From assembly GCF_019933235.1 (NCBI RefSeq), contig NZ_CP082945.1:1240001-1304000 (forward strand): DNA of 64,000 nt, given 5' to 3'. The stretch's first letter is position 1, and each line of letters starts with the position of its first letter. The position numbers were made by a program, and so were the translations under genes. Below, one piece after another: positions 56,806-64,000 of the stretch. Source of the stretch: Streptomyces angustmyceticus. Lineage in GTDB: Bacteria > Actinomycetota > Actinomycetes > Streptomycetales > Streptomycetaceae. The notes beneath the pieces were generated by a model. The model saw only the letters and a program-made list of their open reading frames with translations. It did no database searches and was not told where the DNA came from.

Positions 56806-58956
56806 ATGACCGACGCACCTCCCGACCCGTTCGACGCGGAGTACGACCCCCGGGCAGGCCGGGACTGGCGCCTCGTCGAGGAGCACGCGCCCGGAGTGTC
56901 GCACGGTGAGCCGATCGGCCTGCGCGAGCGGCTCTCGCTCAACCGGATGGGCACCTTCGACTGGGATCTGGACCGCGGCTCCCTGGACCTGGACCCCGGT
57001 GCCATGGACGTCTTCGACCTGCGCCCGGACGAATACGGCGGCGTACCGGCGTCCCTGGTCGGCCGGGTGCCGCCGGAGGAGTGCCGCCGGCTGGACGAGG
57101 CCCTGTCCCAGGCCCTGCTGGACGGCCACTCCTCCTACGGGGCGTACTTCCGGGTCCAGTGCCGCGACGGGGCCCAGCGCTGGACCCACGCCCAGGGGCG
57201 GATCCTGCACACCGCGGACGGGGCGCCGTACCGGGTCATCGGCATCGTCCGGGAGGCGACCAGCGAGCTGGCGGACTCCGCGCTGCTGCGCTCGCTCCAG
57301 CAGGAACGCCAGCGGCAGACGGTGATGGTGCAGCAGACCACCGCCGCGCTGGCCCGTGCGCTGTCCGTCAAGGACGTGACCCGGGTGCTCACCGGAAGCG
57401 GCGGCGCCCGGCGGTTCGGCGCGGACGGGCTGGTCCTCGGCCTGGTCGAGAACGACGACTTCGAGGTCATCGCCACCGCCGGGCTGGAGGGCGAGGTGCC
57501 CGAGGACATGATGACCTCGCGGCTGGACGACACCCTGCCGCTGGCGGACGCGGCACGCGGGCGCCGCGCCGTCTTCCTCGGCACCCGCGGCGAGCTGATC
57601 GCCCGCTATCCCCGGCTGCGCCCGTACACCGAGGTGCTGCCGGCGGGCAGCGCGGCGTTCCTGCCGCTGATCGCGCAGGACACCGTGATCGGGGCGCTGG
57701 GGCTGTTCAACGCCGAGCCCGCGGTGCAGTCGCCGGAGGCCAGGAACCTGGCGCTGGCGCTGGCCGGTGTCGTCGCGCAGTCGGTGCAGCGGGCGACCCT
57801 CTTCGACCAGGAGCGGGAGTTCGCGACGGGGCTGCAGGCGACGATGCTGCCGCGCCGGCTCCCGCCCATCGAGGGCGGCGCGGTCACCGTCCGCTACCAC
57901 CCGGCGAGCGTCGGCCGGGACATCGGCGGCGACTGGTACGACGTGATCGCCCTGCCCCAGGGGCGGACCGGGCTGGTGGTGGGCGACGTCCAGGGCCATG
58001 ACACCCACGCGGCCGCCGTGATGGGCCAGCTGCGGATCGCCCTGCGCGCCTACGCCAGCGAGGGGCACTCGCCGGAGACGGTGCTGGTGCGGGCGTCCCG
58101 GTTCCTGGCCGAGCTGGACACCGAACGGTTCGCGACCTGCACCTACATCCAGGCCGACATGGAATCGGGGGCGCTGCACCTGGCGCGGGCCGGCCACCTC
58201 GGCCCGTTGATCAGCAACAGCTCCCGGCACATCGACTGGCCCGAGGTCCGCGGTGGCCTGCCGCTCGGCCTGGCCACGGTCTTCGGGCGCGACCACTTCC
58301 CGGAGACCCAGCTGTTCCTGGAGCCCGGGTCGACGCTGCTGCTGTGCACCGACGGCCTGGTCGAACAGCCCGGCCAGGACATCACCGCAGGCATCGAGGC
58401 GCTGTCCGCGGCGGTGCGCACCGGGCCCACGGAGCTGGAGGCGCTCGCCGACCGGCTCTCGGACCATCTGTGGGCCGACCCCGGCTCGGAGGACGACATG
58501 GCCCTCCTGCTGCTGCACCGGCTGCCCGTCTCCGGGGCCGTCGCCACCCCGCGGCTGCGGCTGCACGTCCACCAGGCCGACCCGTCGGGCACCGCGGAGG
58601 TCCGCTCCGCGGTGCGCCGCACCCTGGACCAGTGGCGGGCGGGCACCGTCGTGCACAACATCGAGGTCGCCGCCTCCGAGCTGATCGCCAATGCGCTGAC
58701 CCACACCGAGAGCGGCGCCCTGGTGTCCATGGAGCTGCTGCCCGGCACTCCGCGCCGGATCCGGCTGGAGGTCGAGGACCGCTCCAGCCGGTGGCCGCGG
58801 CGGCGCAGCCCCGGCGAGACCGCCACCTCGGGGCGCGGGCTGATGCTGGTCGAGGCGCTCGCGGACGAGTGGGGCGCCGAGCCGCGCGGCGCGGGCAAGG
58901 CCCTGTGGTGCGAGTTCGCGGTGCCGGACGGACAGGAGGCGGCGCGGCCGGGGTGA
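56806..58956 (+). CDS. PAS-GAF-SpoIIE phosphatase with C-terminal RsbW-like ATPase domain
   Basis: A 716-residue multidomain signalling protein. A PAS domain is at about residues 35-150 (GTFDWDLDRGSLDLDPGAMD, WTHAQGRILHTADGAPYRVI), a GAF domain at about 170-330, and a PP2C/SpoIIE phosphatase at about 335-565 (EFATGLQATMLPRRLPPIEG, GRDIGGDWYDVIALPQG, VVGDVQGHDTHAAAVMGQLR, LCTDGLVEQPGQDI). A GHKL ATPase domain is at about 585-710 (VAASELIANALTHTESGALV, TSGRGLMLVEALADEWG). The metal-binding Asp residues and the ATPase N-box Asn are present. Such proteins dephosphorylate anti-sigma-factor antagonists and can also phosphorylate them, controlling stress sigma factors. No transmembrane segment. Confidence 0.9.
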   Translation: MTDAPPDPFDAEYDPRAGRDWRLVEEHAPGVSHGEPIGLRERLSLNRMGTFDWDLDRGSLDLDPGAMDVFDLRPDEYGGVPASLVGRVPPEECRRLDEALSQALLDGHSSYGAYFRVQCRDGAQRWTHAQGRILHTADGAPYRVIGIVREATSELADSALLRSLQQERQRQTVMVQQTTAALARALSVKDVTRVLTGSGGARRFGADGLVLGLVENDDFEVIATAGLEGEVPEDMMTSRLDDTLPLADAARGRRAVFLGTRGELIARYPRLRPYTEVLPAGSAAFLPLIAQDTVIGALGLFNAEPAVQSPEARNLALALAGVVAQSVQRATLFDQEREFATGLQATMLPRRLPPIEGGAVTVRYHPASVGRDIGGDWYDVIALPQGRTGLVVGDVQGHDTHAAAVMGQLRIALRAYASEGHSPETVLVRASRFLAELDTERFATCTYIQADMESGALHLARAGHLGPLISNSSRHIDWPEVRGGLPLGLATVFGRDHFPETQLFLEPGSTLLLCTDGLVEQPGQDITAGIEALSAAVRTGPTELEALADRLSDHLWADPGSEDDMALLLLHRLPVSGAVATPRLRLHVHQADPSGTAEVRSAVRRTLDQWRAGTVVHNIEVAASELIANALTHTESGALVSMELLPGTPRRIRLEVEDRSSRWPRRRSPGETATSGRGLMLVEALADEWGAEPRGAGKALWCEFAVPDGQEAARPG

Positions 58957-59087
58957 CGCCCCGCCATCTCCTGTGGAGGCGAGGCGGCGACCGCCGGTCC
59001 GGGGCAGGGGTCAGGCTCTGCGACGCCCCGTCAATTGTGCTGCGGGAGAGGGCGGATACGCCCGGACGGCCCGGGAACGGCAAGGGC

Positions 59088-59119
59088 CGAGCCGACCAAC
59101 CTGGCCGTTGGCCGGCTCG
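59088..59119. terminator. Terminator between SpoIIE-type and aldehyde dehydrogenase genes
   Basis: CGAGCCGACCAAC / GTTGGCCGGCTCG: 13-bp stem with one mismatch and a 6-nt loop, between convergent genes. Confidence 0.6.
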
Positions 59120-59205
59120 ACCTGACCGGAACGTACACCCTCACATCCGTCACGGAAACCGCCCCGGCGCAGGCGCGCACCGGGAGCGCTTCTTTCCGGC
59201 CCGGT

Positions 59206-60603
59206 TCAGTCCTCCGGGCCGTACCACAGGGTCGTCATGTTGCAGAACTCCCGGATGCCGTGCCCGGACAGCTCCCGCCCGTAGCCGGAGCGCTTGACGC
59301 CGCCGAAGGGGATGCCCGGGTGGGAGGCGGTCATCCCGTTGAAGAAGACACCGCCGGCCTGCACGTCGCGGGCGAGGCGCTGCTGTTCGTCGGGGTCACG
59401 GGTCCAGGCGTTGGAACCGAGCCCGAACGGGGTGTCGTTGGCCAGGCGCACCGCCTCGTCGAGGTCGGCGACGCGGTAGAGCGTGGCGACCGGGCCGAAC
59501 GCCTCCTCGCGGTGGATGCGCATCCCGTCGGTGATGCCGGACAGCACCGTCGGCTCGTAGAACCAGCCCGCGCCGTGCTCGGGCGGCCGCCGGCCGCCGC
59601 ACAGGGCGGTGGCGCCCCGGTGGACCGCGTCGTCGACGAGTTCCTCCAGGTCGGAGCGGCCCTGTTCGCTGGAGAGCGGCCCGATGTCGGTGTGCTCGTC
59701 CATCGGGTCGCCGACGGTCAGCGCGGCCATGCGGGCGGTGAACCGCTCGGCGAAGGCGTCGTGGACGTCCTGGTGCACCAGGAAGCGCTTGGCCGCGATG
59801 CACGACTGCCCGTTGTTCTGGACGCGTGCGGTGACCCCGACGCGGACCGCCTTGTCGAGGTCGGCGGAGGGCAGCACGATGAACGGGTCGCTGCCGCCGA
59901 GTTCGAGGACGGTCTTCTTGACCTCGTCACCGGCGGTGGAGGCCACCGCGCGGCCGGCCGGCTCGCTGCCGGTGAGCGTGGCGGCGACCACCCGCGGGTC
60001 GCGCAGGATGTCCTCGACCGCGCCGGACCCGATCAGCAGGGTCTGGAAACAGCCCTCGGGGAAACCGGCGCGGCGGAACAGCTCCTCCAGGTAGAGCGCG
60101 GTCTGCGGCACGTTGGAGGCGTGCTTGAGCAGTCCGGTGTTGCCCGCCATCAGGGCGGGCGCGGCGAACCGTACGACCTGCCAGAGCGGGAAGTTCCACG
60201 GCATCACCGCGAGGACGGGGCCGAGCGGGCGGTAGCGCACCACGGCACGGATCGCGCCGGAGTCGCTGACGTCGGCCGGGTCGGGGTGCTCGTCGGCGAG
60301 CAACTCCTCGGCGTGGTGGGCGTACCAGCGCATGGTCTTGGCGCACTTCGCCGCCTCCGCGCGCGCCTGGGCCAGCGGTTTGCCCATCTCGGTGGTCATG
60401 GTGCGGGCGATGCCGTCCTGGTCGGCGTCGAGCAGGTCGGCGGCCGCGAGCATCCGCTCCTTGCGGTACCCGAAGCTGGTGGTGCGGTGCTCCTGGAATG
60501 CCTGGTCCGCCCGGACCAGGTGATCTTCGATCTCGCCCGCGTTGAGGGCGTCGAAGGTCTTCAGGGTCTCGCCGGTGGCCGGGTTGACCGTGGCGATCGC
60601 CAT
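59206..60603 (-). CDS. Succinate-semialdehyde dehydrogenase (NAD(P)+)
   Basis: A 465-residue aldehyde dehydrogenase closest to the SSADH/GabD-like group. It opens with ATVNPATGETLKTFDAL. Cofactor and active-site motifs are VLAVMPWNFPLWQVVRFAAP, LTGSEPAGRAVASTAG, the general base Glu in KTVLELGGSDPFIV, the nucleophile Cys in NNGQSCIAAKRF, and HREEAFGPVATLYRVADLDE. It ends with GGVKRSGYGRELSGHGIREF. It converts succinic semialdehyde to succinate, completing GABA catabolism; a GABA/asparagine-type permease is found 10 kb away, though linkage is not shown. ATG with GGAGG at 8 nt. Confidence 0.9.
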   Translation of the reverse strand: MAIATVNPATGETLKTFDALNAGEIEDHLVRADQAFQEHRTTSFGYRKERMLAAADLLDADQDGIARTMTTEMGKPLAQARAEAAKCAKTMRWYAHHAEELLADEHPDPADVSDSGAIRAVVRYRPLGPVLAVMPWNFPLWQVVRFAAPALMAGNTGLLKHASNVPQTALYLEELFRRAGFPEGCFQTLLIGSGAVEDILRDPRVVAATLTGSEPAGRAVASTAGDEVKKTVLELGGSDPFIVLPSADLDKAVRVGVTARVQNNGQSCIAAKRFLVHQDVHDAFAERFTARMAALTVGDPMDEHTDIGPLSSEQGRSDLEELVDDAVHRGATALCGGRRPPEHGAGWFYEPTVLSGITDGMRIHREEAFGPVATLYRVADLDEAVRLANDTPFGLGSNAWTRDPDEQQRLARDVQAGGVFFNGMTASHPGIPFGGVKRSGYGRELSGHGIREFCNMTTLWYGPED

Positions 60604-60674
60604 GATCAGCACCTCCTCGGTGGTGCGGAAGCGGTGTGCCCCCTGGTCGACGGGGCGAAGGGTCCGGGCGGCTC

Positions 60675-60971
60675 CTAGGAGAGCGGCGACGGCTCCGGGG
60701 ACGGCTCCGGGACCGGGTCGGGGTCGGGTCCGGGCGGACGCGGTATCGGCGAGGGTTCCGGCGGTATGGGATCCGGCGGCCCCGGCGGGCTCGGCGGGCC
60801 GGGAAGCGGGTCCGGGACGGGCGGCGGGCCTCCCGGATCCGGGGGCGTGGGCTGCGGATCGCGGTCGAGCGTGCGCGCACTGCGCGTTTGCGGTTGCCGC
60901 TGCACTGCGGGCCTCCAGACTGAGACGGCTAGTGGCACATGAGCCCCCGTACCCGAGTTTCGCCCGTTCAT
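60675..60971 (-). CDS. Possible small Pro-rich protein
   Basis: A 98-codon frame from an ATG (MNGRNSGTGAHVPLAVSVWR) that becomes Pro/Asp/Glu repeats (PPGPPDPIPPEPSPIPRPPG) and ends PEPSPEPSPLS. It lies just upstream of the aldehyde dehydrogenase on the same strand. There is no signal peptide and only a weak GGGG leader. It may be a real disordered peptide or a chance frame in a repetitive C/G tract. The remainder of the 480-nt gap, up to the L,D-transpeptidase, shows no other gene. Confidence 0.35.
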   Translation of the reverse strand: MNGRNSGTGAHVPLAVSVWRPAVQRQPQTRSARTLDRDPQPTPPDPGGPPPVPDPLPGPPSPPGPPDPIPPEPSPIPRPPGPDPDPVPEPSPEPSPLS

Positions 60972-61082
60972 GGCCCCGGCGCACGGCGGACTGCCGCGGA
61001 CGGGTTGCGCACGGTCCGCGGGCGTCGTATATGACCTGAACGGACGGCGCCGGACGAGCCGGGCGCGCCCTACATTGCGGTC

Positions 61083-62015
61083 ATGCCCATGACGCGTAGA
61101 GGGACGACGAGGCAGTTGGTGGCGGGAGGGGCCGCGAGCGCGGGCGGGGCCACGGCTGCGGGAGGGGCGGCGAGCCCGGGAGGGCGCCCGGTCCGGACGG
61201 CCAGGGCGGCCACTGCGGCCGCTGCGGCCAGGGCCATGGCCCGAGGCCGGGGCCGGGCGGCGGTCCAGGTCCGGGCCGCGCACCGGGGCCGGGCCGCCGC
61301 GCTGATCTCGGCGGCCGCCGTGGCACTGGTTGCGCTCGCCGCGCCCGCCCCGGCGGCCACCATTCCCATCGGCTCCCCCAAGCACCGCCTCCCCCTCCCC
61401 CTCCGCATGGCCGACACCGGCGGCGGCGACCAGTTGATCACCGCCCTGGCGCCCACGGCGGACGCCACCTCCGGGACCGTGCGGTGGTGGCAGCGGCACA
61501 ACGGCCGCTGGCGGCAGGCGGGTTGGGCACCCGCCCGCTTCGGGTCCGGCGGGCTGACCGAGGGAACCACCCGGGTGCAGGGCACCTCCACCACGCCCAC
61601 CGGGCTGTACGACCTGCCGTTCGCCTTCGGGATCCTCCCGCCGCCATCCGGGACCGCCGTCCCGTATCGCGGGGTCGGCGCGGACTCCTGGTGGTGCGAG
61701 GACAACGCCTCCGCCTCGTACAACCGCTGGGTGGCGCCGCTGCCGCCGGACTGCGCGCCCGGCGAGTCCGAACGGCTGGCGGACCACCCCACGCAGTACG
61801 CCCGTGCCCTGGTCATCGGCTTCAACTACCGCCGCCCCGTGCACGGCCGCGGCGCCGGCATCTTCCTCCACGTCAATGGGAAGGGCGCCACCGCCGGCTG
61901 TGTCTCCGTACCGGCCGGGGCGATGGCCCGCATCCTGTCCTGGGTCCGGCCGTCCGCACACCCCCACATCGCCATCGGCACGACGCACGGACGGACCGCC
62001 CTCACCCGCTACTGA
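61083..62015 (+). CDS. L,D-transpeptidase-like (YkuD/ErfK) secreted protein
   Basis: A 310-residue exported protein with a long Ala/Gly/Arg-rich N-terminus (about 75 residues) before the hydrophobic signal core ALISAAAVALVALAAPAPAA. The catalytic domain ends in GAGIFLHVNGKGATAGCVSV, the HxN...GC signature of YkuD enzymes, with nucleophile Cys273 and His in FLHV. These act on peptidoglycan peptide cross-links. The N-terminal extension is unusual. TACATT begins exactly 12 nt before the ATG, so the transcript may be leaderless. Convergent with the MFS gene. Confidence 0.82.
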   Translation: MPMTRRGTTRQLVAGGAASAGGATAAGGAASPGGRPVRTARAATAAAAARAMARGRGRAAVQVRAAHRGRAAALISAAAVALVALAAPAPAATIPIGSPKHRLPLPLRMADTGGGDQLITALAPTADATSGTVRWWQRHNGRWRQAGWAPARFGSGGLTEGTTRVQGTSTTPTGLYDLPFAFGILPPPSGTAVPYRGVGADSWWCEDNASASYNRWVAPLPPDCAPGESERLADHPTQYARALVIGFNYRRPVHGRGAGIFLHVNGKGATAGCVSVPAGAMARILSWVRPSAHPHIAIGTTHGRTALTRY

Positions 62016-62216
62016 CGACTCCCCCGACGAGCCGTCCCGCAGCCGCCGGGCCCACCCCGAACCGGACGACGCGCGGGCCCCGCAGCCTTACGAACCCGCC
62101 CCGGAACCACAGGAATACCGCCCCGCCCCGCCACGTTGTGGCCCATGCAGGGGGGCCGCGCACCCCCTACGGGTTCTGTTCCCATCCCCCTAAGGCCGCC
62201 AGGCCCCACCCACTCC

Positions 62217-63491
62217 CTAAGGCTGCGGGTCGCGCGCGTCGTAGCGGGCGAAGGCGCGACGGCCCAGGCCGAGGGCGGTCACCACCAGGACGCAGGCCAG
62301 GCCGCCGCCGATCACCGCGGTGGCCGGGGAGGTCAGATCGGCGGCCGTGCCGGCGAGGAAGTCGCCGAGGCGCGGGCCACCGGCGACCACCACGATGAAG
62401 ACGCCCTGGAGCCGGCCGCGCATCGCGTCCGGCGTCGCGGCCTGCAGCATGGTGCTGCGGAACACCATCGAGATGGTGTCCGCGCAGCCGGCCACGGCCA
62501 GGAAGAACAGGCCGAGCCACAGGTGCCGGGAGAGTCCGAAGCAGGCGATGGCCGCGCCCCAGGCGGCCACCGCGATCAGGATGGCCAGGCCGTGCCGGCG
62601 GATGCCGCCGAGCCAGCCGGAGAACAGCCCGCCCAGTACGGCGCCCACCGCGGGCGCGGCCACCAGCAGGCCGACGGTCTTGGCGTCCCCGGCGAACCAC
62701 AGCACCGCGACCGCGGGGAACAGTGCGCGCGGCTGGGCGAGCACCATCGCCGCCAGGTCGGAGAAGAACGTCATCCGCAGGTTCGGGCGGGTGGCGAGAA
62801 AGCGCAGGCCGTCCAGGACGGAAGCCCGGCGCCGCGGCCCCTCCCCCTGGTCGGGCCGCATGGACGGCAGGCGCCACATCGCGTACAGGGCGCCGCCGAA
62901 GGCCGCCACGTCGATCAGGTACGCGGCCTGGTAGCCCCACAGGCCGACGATGACACCGCCCAGCATCGGCCCGCCCATCAGACCGAGGTTGCTGGTCAGG
63001 GAGTTGAGGGCGTTGGCGGCCGGCAGCTGTTCGGGCGGCAGCAGCCGCGGGATCATCGACGAGCGGGCCGGTGAGTTCATCGCGAAGCAGACGGCCTGGA
63101 GGGCGACGACGGTGTAGAGCAGCCAGACCCGGTGGTATCCGGCCACCGCGGCGGCGGCCAGCGTGACGGACATCGCGGTGGCCCCGGCGGCGCTGTAGAG
63201 GCCCAGGGTGCGCCGGTCGACGGTGTCGGCGATGGCGCCGCCGTACAGCCCGAAGACGACCAGGGGCACCAGGGAGCACAGGCCCACCAGGCCGACCGCG
63301 AAGGTGGAGTGGGTGAGGGCGTAGACCTGCAGGGAGACCGCGAGGGCGGTCATCTGCTGGCCCATCCAGGAGATGGTGTTGCCGCACCACAGGCGGCGGT
63401 AGTCCGGGGAGAGGCGGAGCGGGGTCAGGTCGGCGAATATCCGCGAGCGCAGGGGTATTTCGCTCTTCTCGGGGGTCGTTGTAGGGGCCAC
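62217..63491 (-). CDS. MFS transporter (drug efflux type, 12 TM)
   Basis: A 424-residue major facilitator with 12 helices, similar to the enterobactin/macrolide exporter group. It begins RIFADLTPLRLSPDYRRLWC and GNTISWMGQQMTALAVSLQV. The motif-A-like loop between helices 2 and 3 is GGAIADTVDRRTLGLYSAAG, and helix 4-5 has NSPARSSMIPRLLPPEQLPA with the conserved ALNSLTSNLGLMGGPMLGG. The soluble centre loop is PSMRPDQGEGPRRRASVL. Start is a GTG without a clear ribosome binding site. A 22-bp tandem repeat sits 65 nt upstream. The substrate is unknown. Confidence 0.88.
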   Translation of the reverse strand: MAPTTTPEKSEIPLRSRIFADLTPLRLSPDYRRLWCGNTISWMGQQMTALAVSLQVYALTHSTFAVGLVGLCSLVPLVVFGLYGGAIADTVDRRTLGLYSAAGATAMSVTLAAAAVAGYHRVWLLYTVVALQAVCFAMNSPARSSMIPRLLPPEQLPAANALNSLTSNLGLMGGPMLGGVIVGLWGYQAAYLIDVAAFGGALYAMWRLPSMRPDQGEGPRRRASVLDGLRFLATRPNLRMTFFSDLAAMVLAQPRALFPAVAVLWFAGDAKTVGLLVAAPAVGAVLGGLFSGWLGGIRRHGLAILIAVAAWGAAIACFGLSRHLWLGLFFLAVAGCADTISMVFRSTMLQAATPDAMRGRLQGVFIVVVAGGPRLGDFLAGTAADLTSPATAVIGGGLACVLVVTALGLGRRAFARYDARDPQP

Positions 63492-63556
63492 GCGCCGCAG
63501 TAAAGCATGCTGCGGGGGGCGCGGCGGGCGGCAGGGCGGGAAGTGGCGCTCGCGCC

Positions 63557-63644
63557 GGTCACCCCTTACGGGCCCAGCGGTCACCCCTTACGGGCCGAGC
63601 GGTCCCCCTTGACGGTCCTGGCGGTCACCCCTTACGGGCCGAGC
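63557..63644. repeat. Four tandem 22-bp repeats
   Basis: Units start at 63557, 63579, 63601 and 63623. Consensus begins GGTCACCCCTTACGGGCC and ends with (C/G)AGC. Units 1, 2 and 4 differ by one base at most; unit 3 is degenerate (GGTCCCCCTTGACGGTCCTG). They lie upstream of the MFS gene, reading into neither gene. Confidence 0.85.
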
Positions 63645-63762
63645 GGCCGGCGCGCCCGGCCTCCGCTCCCCACGCCCCGGTCGCCCGTCCCCCTGGCCGC
63701 CGGCGCCCCCGATCACCTACGGGCCCGGTCGCCTCCGGGCCGGGTCACCCGGCCCACGTCCC

Positions 63763-64000
63763 TCAGCCGCCCTCCAGCCCGTACACCCTCCGCGCGTTGT
63801 CCGCCGCGATCATCGCGCCGACCCGCCGGGCGTCCTCGGCGGACCAGGCCCCGGACGACACCCAGTCGCCGAGGACGGTGCCCAGCGCGGTCCGGAAGAG
63901 GGCGCTGCCGACGACGTACAGCTCCGGGAGGCCGTAGGCGTCGGTGGAGAAGAGCAGCTTGCCGAAGGGCGCGAGTTCCAGGAACTCGGCGAGCACGGCA
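63763..64000 (-). CDS. Amidohydrolase-family protein, C-terminal part (5' end outside window)
   Basis: The visible 79 codons are the end of an amidohydrolase (amidohydrolase_2-like TIM barrel): LLFSTDAYGLPELYVVGSAL, with the late metal-ligand Asp in FSTDAYG, then GDWVSSGAWSAEDARRVGAM and NARRVYGLEGG at the C-terminus. The rest, including the HxH metal site, is beyond the edge. Such proteins in Streptomyces are often linked to glutamine-synthetase-like genes; that cannot be tested here. Confidence 0.75.
   Translation of the reverse strand, partial: AVLAEFLELAPFGKLLFSTDAYGLPELYVVGSALFRTALGTVLGDWVSSGAWSAEDARRVGAMIAADNARRVYGLEGG

Noticed and set aside
63557..63644. Possible CRISPR array
   Set aside because: Units are contiguous with no spacers and no cas genes are present; it is a plain tandem repeat.
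1..64000. Secondary metabolite cluster or prophage/ICE
   Set aside because: No polyketide/NRPS/terpene core enzymes, integrase, phage structural or conjugation genes were seen; the P450, phosphotransferase and MFS genes are scattered singles.

Overview
The window is high-G+C actinobacterial chromosome with GTG starts, tightly packed genes and many ATGA/GTGA start-stop overlaps. The gene content points to Streptomyces or a close relative: a complete ergothioneine operon, a SpoIIE-type phosphatase with a fused ATPase domain, a PaaX regulator, a Mrr-TerD fusion, numerous twin-arginine-type secreted proteins, and remnants of an MmyB-like regulator and of a mycothiol-dependent isomerase. I saw no rRNA, tRNA, CRISPR array, transposase or integrase. 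The sequence reads as core or near-core chromosome with small decayed patches. All family names come from reading motifs in the translations; no database search was run.

Layout. 1-3.5 kb: partial streptogrisin-type protease, NlpC/P60-like hydrolase, Gly-rich membrane protein, small secreted protein. 3.5-7 kb (minus): two paired acyl-CoA dehydrogenases and a quinone oxidoreductase, each overlapping the next by ATGA. 7-9.9 kb: MmyB-like regulator remnant, HAD phosphatase, HxlR-SCP2 regulator, divergent alanine-type aminotransferase. 10.2-14.6 kb: egtABCD with a 13-codon relay ORF between egtB and egtC. 14.7-18.1 kb: two different phosphatidylinositol phospholipases C flanking a secreted serine protease. 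18.3-22.9 kb: DUF2165 membrane protein, a self-sufficient CYP102-type P450 and its divergent PAS-LuxR regulator. 23-25.9 kb: universal stress protein, dodecin, amino acid permease, secreted protein.

26-33.2 kb: secreted GH92 mannosidase with a LacI-type operator, EF-hand protein, UvrA2-like ATPase, and a ferredoxin/ferredoxin reductase pair whose reductase carries two related low-complexity insertions. 33.4-37.6 kb: streptomycin-6-kinase-like phosphotransferase, then an atypical kinase and a coiled-coil/Mrr/TerD fusion in one apparent operon. This is the best candidate for an undescribed conflict or stress system. 37.8-42.2 kb: frameshifted DUF1330 gene, two small membrane proteins, acetyltransferase/LysR divergent pair, acyl-CoA synthetase. 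42.5-48 kb: GH29 fucosidase, isomerase remnant, an unlisted small ORF, lipase maturation factor and an overlapping convergent TPR gene. 48-54.2 kb: lactonase, amino acid permease, PaaX regulator facing an AidB-like dehydrogenase and an enoyl-CoA hydratase. 54.4-64 kb: DUF1990 protein, metallophosphoesterase, SpoIIE phosphatase, succinic semialdehyde dehydrogenase, L,D-transpeptidase, MFS transporter, a 22-bp tandem repeat and a partial amidohydrolase.

Recurring themes are acyl-CoA catabolism (dehydrogenases, synthetase, hydratase, quinone reductase), redox chemistry (ergothioneine, P450, ferredoxin), secreted hydrolases, and strong dyads between divergent genes. Several genes have a -10-like hexamer starting exactly 12 nt before the start codon, which suggests leaderless transcripts.
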